Shown here: piece by piece, positions 15,102 to 20,077 of the stretch
Layout: each line of letters opens with the position of its first letter
Position numbering within the stretch: the first letter of the stretch is position 1
Virus record (IMG/VR): IMGVR_UViG_3300010150_000259
Coordinates: 1-20,077 of that record
Reading direction: 5' to 3' (one strand)
Source: a virus
DNA length: 20,077 nucleotides
Made by a program: the position numbers and the translations under genes
Notes under the pieces: generated by a model
Databases searched by the model: none
The model's input: only the letters and a program-made list of their open reading frames with translations
What the model was told of the DNA's origin: nothing

Positions 15102-15803
15102 CTATGCGAAAAAAGAAGCGAGTCCTTCAAGTGTAACAGTATTCACAACTTTGGTCTTAGGATTCTCAACATCGAACTCATGCACTAGTTTAGGCATGGT
15201 GTCGAAGAATGTTTGAATCATACCGAACTGTTCATTGTTCATCTGACCAAGGAATTCCTTTGCTTCATTCTTAGTGAATGAATCATAGGTCTCTTCACCT
15301 TCATATACTTTCTTGATGCAACTAGCAGCAAGATCAAACACATCATCAATATCAGGTTCGTCTTTCATGTTTCGATCGACGAATGATTCAAGAGCAGGAT
15401 ACTTCATCTCAATCTTGACAGTTTCATTCAGTTTGATAATCTTTTTGTGTTCCTTAGGAACGATTACCTCAACATCTTCAAGGTTGATAGCAACATCAAC
15501 TTGGGTTTCACCATCATCTTGACATGTGACTTTGAATTCACTAACTTCACCAACTGCCTTGGATCTGATCTTCAAGAATAGATATTCAATCTCAAATGTT
15601 GCAAGGTTGTCAACTGTTCTAAGATTAGTACACGCCTTCAAGATAGTCTTGACTGCTTTGAACATCTCTTTCTCGTTCTGACTCTCCATAGCGAGATAAA
15701 GTAGTTTCTCCTCTTTTACAAGGAAAGGTCTATACGTGACCTTTGTTCCACTGATGGGCATTTTGCACTCATAATCAGGGATAACAAGAGTAGGAAGTGG
15801 CAT
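15102..15803 (-). CDS. 26: gp26-like baseplate hub / tail assembly protein (233 aa)
   Basis: Matches the T4 gp26 family (T4_baseplate): a beta-type start 'LPTLVIPDYECKMPISGTKVTYRPFLVKEEKLLYLAMES', then helix 'EKEMFKAVKTILKACT', 'FEIEYLFLKIRSKAVGE', a Cys-containing beta segment and C-terminal helices 'QFGMIQTFFDTMPKL'. T4 gp26 is 208 aa, so the length is close. In T4 it takes part in building the central baseplate hub. Its position just before giant tail proteins, with a second small ORF in the -1 frame, suggests a role like the G/GT chaperones of other tailed phages. A TCTAAATA late element lies 21 nt upstream. The last codons TTT-TTC-GCA-TAG contain the slippery heptamer. Confidence 0.75.
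   Translation of the reverse strand: MPLPTLVIPDYECKMPISGTKVTYRPFLVKEEKLLYLAMESQNEKEMFKAVKTILKACTNLRTVDNLATFEIEYLFLKIRSKAVGEVSEFKVTCQDDGETQVDVAINLEDVEVIVPKEHKKIIKLNETVKIEMKYPALESFVDRNMKDEPDIDDVFDLAASCIKKVYEGEETYDSFTKNEAKEFLGQMNNEQFGMIQTFFDTMPKLVHEFDVENPKTKVVNTVTLEGLASFFA
15108..15114 (-). other. candidate programmed -1 frameshift site U_UUU_UUC
   Basis: At the end of gp26 the zero-frame codons TCT TTT TTC GCA TAG place T_TTT_TTC exactly in X_XXY_YYZ register. Slipping back one base keeps both tRNAs paired (Phe/Phe) and continues as CGC ATA GCC CTG ATG, directly into the 59-aa ORF. An inverted repeat lies downstream. The heptamer, its register and the open -1 frame are seen directly. Use in vivo is inferred from the known conserved frameshift of tail chaperone genes in other phages. 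Confidence 0.6.
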
Positions 15804-15824
15804 AGTATGAAATTACGATGTAAT

Positions 15825-15832
15825 TATTTAGA
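15825..15832 (-). promoter_or_regulatory. late promoter-like TCTAAATA upstream of gp26
   Basis: Minus-strand TCTAAATA in the 33-nt spacer between the tail tube-like gene and gp26, 21 nt before the gp26 ATG. It shares GTCTAAATAAT with the element before gp5. Being the clearest intergenic copy, it supports TCTAAATA as a variant of the late octamer in this phage. Confidence 0.55.
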
Positions 15833-15836
15833 CAGG

Positions 15837-16583
15837 TTATCCGATGCTAAACCTTTGTACATCAGGATTGCCCGAACCAGATATTCTGGTTTGAATCTCA
15901 TCATAACTGATAACACTTCTCTTACCACCTCTTGTTTTGAGTGTGTGAGGGGATACTTGATCAAAACGATACCGTTCAAAGTAGAACTGTATATCCATTT
16001 GTAACAAATTTGTCTGTTCGTTATCAAATGTCATTGTACTAATATTAGTTGGGAATGCACCATACATCTTCCACACAGCAGATGCCTGTGATGGATGCAA
16101 ACCTGTTGACTTAGGAAACCCCTTAGGTTTGATCTTAAAGTTTGCTCCATGCTCCCACTTAACGATCATCATATCTGTCACATAATTATCATAGAAACCC
16201 ACAGTATTGTCAGAGTCAGAGGCAGCAGCATTCATCCATTGCTCAAAGAACATTCTATGCTGCATATCTTTGGTAACTAAGAATGAAATAGTAATCTCAG
16301 AGTTAGTTTGACCTGTCACGAATCGACGCATCATACCAAAGTTGTTAACTTCACCAGTAGTGATTGCTCTACTAGGGACAGTTACATTGGATGCATAATA
16401 ATTAATATTACGCATAGTATTTCTTGCCCGATTGCGTATCTGCGGGTCTATGGTATTATTCTGCACATCAGAGAATACTGCTGGCAATGGCAAAATGATC
16501 TGATACAGATTGCTAGTAGCAGGAGCACCTGCATTGGTTGCAATTTGTTCTCTGAAATCAGTAAATCTGTTGGGGGTTGCCAC
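15837..16583 (-). CDS. tail tube family protein (gp54/gp19-like, 248 aa)
   Basis: Starts at GTG 16583, one base overlapping the TAG of the gene before it, with GGAG eight bases upstream. The protein has the T4 gp19-type tail tube pattern: 'NLYQIILPLPAVF' start, 'NINYYASNVTVPSRAIT' and 'MMRRFVTGQTNSEITISFLVTKDMQHRMFFEQWM' in the middle, 'FYDNYVTDMMIVKWE', and a C-terminal 'GAFPTNISTMTFDNEQTNLL' with 'FYFERYRFD'. It is longer than T4 gp19 (163 aa) and shorter than gp54 (320 aa). gp48 lies next to gp54 in T4, and here gp48 is less than 1 kb away, so I favour the baseplate-tube junction protein gp54 over the main tube gp19. Confidence 0.65.
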   Translation of the reverse strand: MATPNRFTDFREQIATNAGAPATSNLYQIILPLPAVFSDVQNNTIDPQIRNRARNTMRNINYYASNVTVPSRAITTGEVNNFGMMRRFVTGQTNSEITISFLVTKDMQHRMFFEQWMNAAASDSDNTVGFYDNYVTDMMIVKWEHGANFKIKPKGFPKSTGLHPSQASAVWKMYGAFPTNISTMTFDNEQTNLLQMDIQFYFERYRFDQVSPHTLKTRGGKRSVISYDEIQTRISGSGNPDVQRFSIG

Positions 16584-17050
16584 TATCTACTCCAAATAAT
16601 ACTACTAGGTACATCAATGTAACGACCAGCAACATCCATTGTGAATTGCTCCAATGGTAGTGGTACTTTCATTTCTTTTAGATCAATAGAAGGCACAGTT
16701 TTAATATTACCTGCATTTGACATAAAGTATTTATGATGGCAACGCATAGGATACGATAGTGATCCCCCACCCCACGTTCTAGCAATACCTGTTCGTGTAC
16801 TTGGTCGTAGATAATGTAAATTACCACCAGAGAATTGTTTCTTAGGTAGATCTACATCAGTTACTAATACCATAGGGAATTTATCATAATACTGCAATCC
16901 CTCAGTTTGTGCAGAATATGAAAAGAATATAACATCACCTACATTGAACCCTGTGGAATCTTGTAGTCCATACATAAACTGAGATCGATACCATTCTTTG
17001 GATTGCTTGCTACCACCAGCAAGATCTTTGACATCGTTGAAGATACTCAT
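16583..17050 (-). CDS. conserved phage protein of unknown function (155 aa)
   Basis: Soluble, aromatic-rich protein. It starts 'MSIFNDVKDLAGGSKQSKEW', followed by 'GDVIFFSYSAQ', 'YYDKFPMVLVTDVDL', 'GGNLHYLRP' and 'RCHHKYFM'. I recall the 'YYD.FP.V......F.G.NLHYL' pattern from other T4-like phage proteins of unknown function, but cannot name the family. Start ATG 17050 overlaps the gp4 stop by 4 nt and its stop shares one base with the next GTG, so it is tightly coupled between gp4 and a tail tube-like gene, suggesting a virion assembly role. Confidence 0.7.
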   Translation of the reverse strand: MSIFNDVKDLAGGSKQSKEWYRSQFMYGLQDSTGFNVGDVIFFSYSAQTEGLQYYDKFPMVLVTDVDLPKKQFSGGNLHYLRPSTRTGIARTWGGGSLSYPMRCHHKYFMSNAGNIKTVPSIDLKEMKVPLPLEQFTMDVAGRYIDVPSSIIWSR

Positions 17051-17481
17051 ACCTTTAATTCGTGTTCGGTCAGTATCATAAATCTCATTCTTCTATCAAG
17101 ACAATACTCTTTCGCTGCTTTCCATTTAGCATCATTCACAGCATATGTCTTCACTTCACTAATATATCTCTTCGTTACTCTTTTAGACTTCTTCGGCGGT
17201 ACGGTTTGTGCAGCGGGTTTAACCTCAATGATGTACTTTTCAGTCTTGCCAGTTTTAGTTCGTGCTCGCACATAAAAGTCTGGAAAATAACGATGGGGAC
17301 GGTTATCGACAGGACTGATATATGGAATGACGATCTCTTCGCTACCCCATTCAAGAACATTCTCATTCTTATCGCACCACATCATGAACTTTCTTTCCCA
17401 TAAACTTCTATAAATAATATTTGTGGGATCACCTTTATACTTATGAGTGTTTGACGGTCTAAACTTTCCTGAATAACTCAT
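17047..17481 (-). CDS. 4: head completion protein gp4 (144 aa)
   Basis: Family signature 'MSYSGKFRP..THKYKGDPTNIIYRSLWERKFM' at the start, then 'CDKNENVLEWGSEEIVIPYISPVDN', 'HRYFPDFYV' and 'IIEVKP'. T4 gp4 is 150 aa and is needed to complete filled heads before tail joining. P67-D68 and E86-V87-K88 form a PD-(D/E)xK nuclease-like motif. I start it at ATG 17481 and not at 17511, because the extra ten residues are not family-like and MSYSGKF matches known starts. The start codon overlaps the divergent gp48 start in one CATG. No strong Shine-Dalgarno is seen. A GATAAATA late-like element lies inside gp48 at 17572-17579. Confidence 0.85.
   Translation of the reverse strand: MSYSGKFRPSNTHKYKGDPTNIIYRSLWERKFMMWCDKNENVLEWGSEEIVIPYISPVDNRPHRYFPDFYVRARTKTGKTEKYIIEVKPAAQTVPPKKSKRVTKRYISEVKTYAVNDAKWKAAKEYCLDRRMRFMILTEHELKV
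17409..17416 (+). promoter_or_regulatory. T4-type late promoter TATAAATA for gp48-gp53
   Basis: Perfect TATAAATA on the plus strand, 63 nt upstream of the gp48 ATG and inside gp4 on the opposite strand. It is the only consensus late element seen upstream of the two plus-strand genes. Transcription would start near 17424 and read the antisense of the gp4 N-terminal codons before reaching gp48. Confidence 0.6.
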
Positions 17482-18529
17482 GCCACAAAAGAATAAAAAA
17501 GCAAGAAACAATCCTCAGTCCGCTAAGAAAAATAGTGGGATGGGAAAGATTGGCACTGATGGCGCTAGACTTATTTATCCATTACAGTTGCCTCGTGGTC
17601 CGAGGGGTAAGGGGGACGGGTCAATATCTAGACGCTCTACAAGTTCTACACGTAGTATGGACTACTTGAAGTTCTCTATCTACGACTCTGAGAAGAATAA
17701 TCCATATACTTATGCTGGTCAACCTGGTAAGGGTGGCGGTAAAGCAAAGACAGGTACAGCAGATCAGATCATGAAGTCTGTGTACTTATACTTACCACAT
17801 GATTTAAGTGAGACATTCAGCACTACTTATGACAAAGCAACATTAGGACCATTCGGTTCTGCTGTTGTGGAAGCAATGAAGAATAACGATATGTCAAATA
17901 TTGTTGATAAGGTGCAGCAAGGAGCAAATGCAGCAAAACCAGAGATTGCGTTTAGTGCAGTCTCTCAGATCTTCAACGGTTTGAATAGTTTTGCTGGTAC
18001 TGATGGCGCTCTGGATAAGAACCAGATGGCAGCATTAGCAAAGGGTAAGGTATTCAACCCATACCAAGAAACAGTGTTCAAAGGTGTTAACTATCGTTCT
18101 CACAACTTTACCTTTGATATGTCACCACGTAATGCAAAGGAAGCAGAGAACATTGTCAAAATTGTTCATACACTCAGGGATGCAATGCTACCTGGTACAA
18201 GTGGTGAGGCAGCAAGATGGTTAACTATCCCACGTTTCTTTAAAGCAGAACTGATTAGATACAATCCAAGTGCTGGTAGCAAGACTGCAAAGGGTGGAGG
18301 TGAGATAACTCGTCCTGAAACATTAGCAACACTACTTACGTATCCTGTCAATATGGTGTTGACTAACATGCAAGTCAATATGACACCATCAGGACAAAAT
18401 AGTTCAATCAGAGGTCTTGCTGATGATGGTACAGACTTCGGTCCTGCATCATACAGAATGACATTGACATTTGATGAGACTGCGTTCATCACTCGTGATA
18501 TGTACAAAAACGGCGCTAAGAACAAATGA
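17480..18529 (+). CDS. 48: baseplate tail tube cap gp48 (349 aa)
   Basis: Matches cyanophage gp48 in length (T4 gp48 is 364 aa), in its pairing with gp53, and in pattern. It has a basic disordered start (MPQKNKKARNNPQSAKKN), 'ARLIYPLQLP', 'SVYLYLPHDLSETFSTTYDKATLGPFG', 'NPYQETVFKGVNYRSHNFTFDMSPRNAKEAENIV', 'LTIPRFFKAELIRYNP' and 'LTNMQVNMTPSG.....YRMTLTFDETAFITRDMY'. The last part is the beta-layer shared by tube initiator proteins. gp48 caps the baseplate and starts tube polymerisation. ATG 17480 is used, though ATG 17540 (MGKIGTDG) is possible; neither has a clear Shine-Dalgarno. It overlaps gp53 by ATGA. Confidence 0.82.
   Translation: MPQKNKKARNNPQSAKKNSGMGKIGTDGARLIYPLQLPRGPRGKGDGSISRRSTSSTRSMDYLKFSIYDSEKNNPYTYAGQPGKGGGKAKTGTADQIMKSVYLYLPHDLSETFSTTYDKATLGPFGSAVVEAMKNNDMSNIVDKVQQGANAAKPEIAFSAVSQIFNGLNSFAGTDGALDKNQMAALAKGKVFNPYQETVFKGVNYRSHNFTFDMSPRNAKEAENIVKIVHTLRDAMLPGTSGEAARWLTIPRFFKAELIRYNPSAGSKTAKGGGEITRPETLATLLTYPVNMVLTNMQVNMTPSGQNSSIRGLADDGTDFGPASYRMTLTFDETAFITRDMYKNGAKNK
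17572..17579 (-). promoter_or_regulatory. late promoter-like GATAAATA for gp4
   Basis: Minus-strand GATAAATA within gp48, 90 nt upstream of the gp4 ATG; one base from TATAAATA. Since no spacer exists between gp4 and gp48, any gp4 promoter must lie in this coding sequence. Weaker than the plus-strand copy, so listed with caution. Confidence 0.35.
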
Positions 18530-19506
18530 CACATTATTTTGAACTAATCCCAAATGTAAAGGTACGCATATCTTCTTTTAGGAAGAATAATGTTGAACCT
18601 TACATTGTTGCTAAGAATATCTTCCGACGAATCAAGATTCGAGATATTGTCCAAGAGGATATCTTAGGTTTTGAGCAATATTCTATTGTTAATAATGAAA
18701 GTCCTTATCAGGTTGCAAATGAACTTTATGGTGACCCAGAATTAGACTGGGTGATATTGCTATGCAACAACATTATCAACATTTATAATGAATGGCCGAT
18801 GGATGAGCAAGAGTTATATAAGTATGTTGATACTAGATATAATAGTCAAATCAACCAAATCCATCATCATGAAACTTTTGAAGTAAAGAGTGATCAAGGT
18901 GATACTCTCTTACATGAAGGTACTGTTGTTAATAGCACTTTTAGGTATTATAGACCTGATGGAACACAAGTAACTCCTATCGTATATCCAGTATCAAACT
19001 GGGAACATGAAAGGAATCTAAATGATGAGAAAGCAAATATTTGGGTTTTACGTAATGACTACGTAGAACAGTTTGTTGATGAATTTGAAAGTCTTCTGGA
19101 ATATCTACCAAGTGAAGAAATTGGTGATGGTGATCAGGTTAAGATGACACCAAATTCTGTCCAAGAGGTATTCATCACCGCCAAGGACATATATTCTACT
19201 CGATATGGTCTCTCACCATCTATTGCATTCGCTGGACAGCAAGAACTTGGTTCCAGAGTTATTCGTACTACAACGTTAGACTCTGGTGCAACAGTTACTA
19301 ATAGTGATGGTGGATCCACAGCAACTGCTGAGAACCTTGTGAACTCTTCTGGTGTTGTGGCAGGAACCACAGATGCTAGTAGCACTGCTAATAGTAACGG
19401 TGCTAGCAGCAGCAGTTCTTCTTCCAGTAGCAGCAGTAGCAGCAGTGGTTCTTCTTCTAGTTCTGGATCCTCTGGTTCTAGTGGGTATGGATATGGTGGT
19501 TACTAA
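18526..19506 (+). CDS. 53: baseplate wedge protein gp53 with Ser-rich C-terminal extension (326 aa)
   Basis: Residues 55-100 carry the gp53 hallmark 'ESPYQVANELYGDPELDWVILLCNNIINIYNEWPM', equivalent to T4 'ANAIYGNPQLYWVLLMCN'. The core to about residue 200 equals T4 gp53 (196 aa), which links neighbouring baseplate wedges. Residues 200-326 are an extension: Thr/Ser-rich to 290, then a nearly unbroken Ser run with a few Gly (294-319), ending GYGYGGY. Start ATG 18526 overlaps the gp48 stop (ATGA). The last 29 nt overlap the 3' end of the glutaredoxin-like gene on the other strand. Confidence 0.85.
   Translation: MTHYFELIPNVKVRISSFRKNNVEPYIVAKNIFRRIKIRDIVQEDILGFEQYSIVNNESPYQVANELYGDPELDWVILLCNNIINIYNEWPMDEQELYKYVDTRYNSQINQIHHHETFEVKSDQGDTLLHEGTVVNSTFRYYRPDGTQVTPIVYPVSNWEHERNLNDEKANIWVLRNDYVEQFVDEFESLLEYLPSEEIGDGDQVKMTPNSVQEVFITAKDIYSTRYGLSPSIAFAGQQELGSRVIRTTTLDSGATVTNSDGGSTATAENLVNSSGVVAGTTDASSTANSNGASSSSSSSSSSSSSSGSSSSSGSSGSSGYGYGGY
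19405..19482 (+). repeat. serine-codon low-complexity tract in gp53
   Basis: Twenty-six codons made almost wholly of AGC, AGT, TCT and TCC (with a few Gly codons) encode the Ser-rich end of gp53. Both Ser codon families are mixed, so this is not a pure trinucleotide repeat; the protein composition appears to be what is kept. Confidence 0.8.
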
Positions 19507-19735
19507 GTAAACCCTTATCACCCAACCAATGTAGGGTTTCCTTCATATCCCCAAGATGCTTGACACCGATCGAGACTTGGGGATATGTTGCTTCTGGACC
19601 AAACTCATTCTCAAAGGATCTTTGAGAAAAATGTTCATTTAGACGATATTCTAGAAATTCACCACCTAGTGAGTATAGCAACGATGCCATACGCTCACAC
19701 TCTTGACTTCCGTTTGAATAAATGACTGATTTCAT
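19478..19735 (-). CDS. glutaredoxin-like protein with SxxC active site (85 aa)
   Basis: Thioredoxin-fold pattern of a short glutaredoxin: first strand 'SVIYSNGS' and helix 'QECERMASLLYSLGGEFLEYRL', then 'FGPEATYPQVSIGVKHLGDMKETLHWL'. This contains the cis-proline (TYPQ) and the 'KHLGD' glutathione-side region. Glutaredoxins reduce disulfides and, in T4-like phages, serve ribonucleotide reductase. Here the expected CPxC site reads GSQEC: the N-terminal nucleophilic Cys is Ser and only C13 remains, so classical dithiol chemistry is unlikely. The last residues (NHHIHTH) come from the region overlapping gp53. Start ATG 19735 overlaps the gene before it by 4 nt. Confidence 0.7.
   Translation of the reverse strand: MKSVIYSNGSQECERMASLLYSLGGEFLEYRLNEHFSQRSFENEFGPEATYPQVSIGVKHLGDMKETLHWLGDKGLLSNHHIHTH
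19544..19587 (-). repeat. 12-bp perfect inverted repeat inside the glutaredoxin-like gene
   Basis: CATATCCCCAAG at 19544-19555 pairs perfectly with CTTGGGGATATG at 19576-19587 around a 20-nt loop. It lies 38 nt past the gp53 stop, where plus- and minus-strand transcripts converge. Neither side is followed by a clean U-run, so it is not a classical terminator, but it could protect or define the 3' end of the gp48-gp53 mRNA. Confidence 0.6.
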
Positions 19736-19926
19736 TTTGGGTCCTTATATGTAATTGTGATTTTATGATAAACTTCATCTCGGTTGTCACTGTCGTAAAC
19801 ACGACAACGATCGATCTTAGCATCTAAGATCTTCACCACATTATCTATCTGTAAATTAACTACGAACTCTTTGAATACAGGAGTGAGTCCTGTCTTGTTA
19901 GATCCTGGTGCGTTAAAATCATCCAT
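19732..19926 (-). CDS. small hypothetical protein (64 aa)
   Basis: Unrecognised protein. It has a flexible start (MDDFNAPGSNKTGLTPVF) followed by alternating strands and a basic/acidic segment (NLQIDNVVKILDAKIDRCRV, then DEVYHKITITY). Its ATG overlaps the stop of the PurS-like gene (TAATG) and its stop overlaps the next ATG by 4 nt, so it belongs to a coupled three-gene run with the PurS-like and glutaredoxin-like genes. Confidence 0.6.
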   Translation of the reverse strand: MDDFNAPGSNKTGLTPVFKEFVVNLQIDNVVKILDAKIDRCRVYDSDNRDEVYHKITITYKDPK

Positions 19927-20077
19927 TATTCAATACCTTTGGGGAATGTGTCAATCTCAGTCAATTCATAATCCCAGTCTTCCATGACTGTATTAGCATA
20001 GAAACGATCTGAAAGCATTTCGATTTCTTTCTCGGCATACTCTCTGGTCTCTGCTTCTAACCAAATATCAATCACCT
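19926..20077 (-). CDS. PurS-like protein, 5' part outside window
   Basis: Forty-nine codons to a TAA at 19928-19926, open to the window edge. The end reads 'WLEAETREYAEKEIEMLSDR' then 'FYANTVMEDWDYELTEIDTF'. This resembles the C-terminus of PurS (family: helix '..A...l..mc..lLANPVIEdy..e'), the small subunit of formylglycinamidine ribonucleotide synthase in purine synthesis. Cyanomyoviruses are known to carry several pur genes including purS. The Asn-Pro-Val of the usual motif is Asn-Thr-Val here. With only part of the protein visible this is a moderate call. Confidence 0.5.
   Translation of the reverse strand, partial: VIDIWLEAETREYAEKEIEMLSDRFYANTVMEDWDYELTEIDTFPKGIE

Noticed and set aside
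15824-16027. 67-codon minus-strand frame overlapping the end of the tail tube-like gene
   Set aside because: Out-of-frame shadow of the 248-aa gene, with no coding features of its own.
17482-17511. Longer gp4 start (MFLAFLFFCG)
   Set aside because: The extra residues are hydrophobic and not seen at known gp4 starts, while MSYSGKF matches the family start exactly.
19405-19482. Serine tract read as a CRISPR or microsatellite array
   Set aside because: No regular unit or spacer; mixed AGC/AGT/TCT/TCC codons in frame with gp53.
19509-19539. AAACCCT / AGGGTTT inverted repeat just after gp53, possible terminator
   Set aside because: Only 7 bp with a 17-nt loop and a poor T-run (TTTCCTT). The 12-bp repeat just downstream is the more convincing structure.

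Overview
The window is a stretch of a T4-like cyanophage (cyanomyovirus) genome that infects marine Synechococcus or Prochlorococcus. Two kinds of gene support this. There is a T4-type baseplate and tail gene set: gp5, gp26, gp48, gp53, a gp54/gp19-like tail tube protein, a gp27-like hub and head completion protein gp4. There are also cyanobacterial auxiliary metabolic genes: a CpeT-type phycobiliprotein lyase, the Calvin-cycle inhibitor CP12, a 2OG-Fe(II) oxygenase and a probable PurS. Base composition is AT-rich by eye and genes are packed with 1-4 nt overlaps (TAATG, ATGA), as in lytic phage.

Layout on the minus strand, read in the direction of transcription from about 17.5 kb to 1. First come gp4, an unassigned 155-aa protein, a tail tube family protein, gp26, and a 59-aa ORF that can be joined to gp26 by a -1 frameshift at a U_UUU_UUC heptamer. 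Next are two giant paralogous tail proteins of 1023 and 1050 aa. One carries an M15/VanY-type peptidase; the other carries an amidase and a lambda-R-like transglycosylase. A gp27-like hub protein follows, then a metabolic insert (cp12, 2OG oxygenase, cpeT), then an 864-aa gp5 with no lysozyme domain. After that is a cluster of small accessory genes with a Phd-like protein and a tRNA-Thr(UGU), then two appendage-type structural proteins, the second cut by the window edge.

On the plus strand gp48 and gp53 (17480-19506) form a divergent pair-operon. The gp48 and gp4 start codons overlap inside one CATG, so each gene's likely late promoter lies within the other's coding sequence. gp53 converges on, and overlaps, a minus-strand glutaredoxin-like gene. 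That gene follows a small unknown gene and a PurS-like gene cut by the right edge.

Regulation: T4-late-type octamers (TATAAATA, TCTAAATA and variants) lie 21-31 nt upstream of several structural genes. A consensus sigma-70 promoter (TTGACA-N17-TATACT) lies directly in front of the oxygenase-cpeT pair, suggesting that these metabolic genes are also expressed early by host polymerase. The points most worth follow-up are the gp26 frameshift, the relocation of peptidoglycan-degrading domains from gp5 to two duplicated tail proteins, and the head-to-head overlap of gp4 and gp48. There is no gene-free stretch longer than 300 bases.
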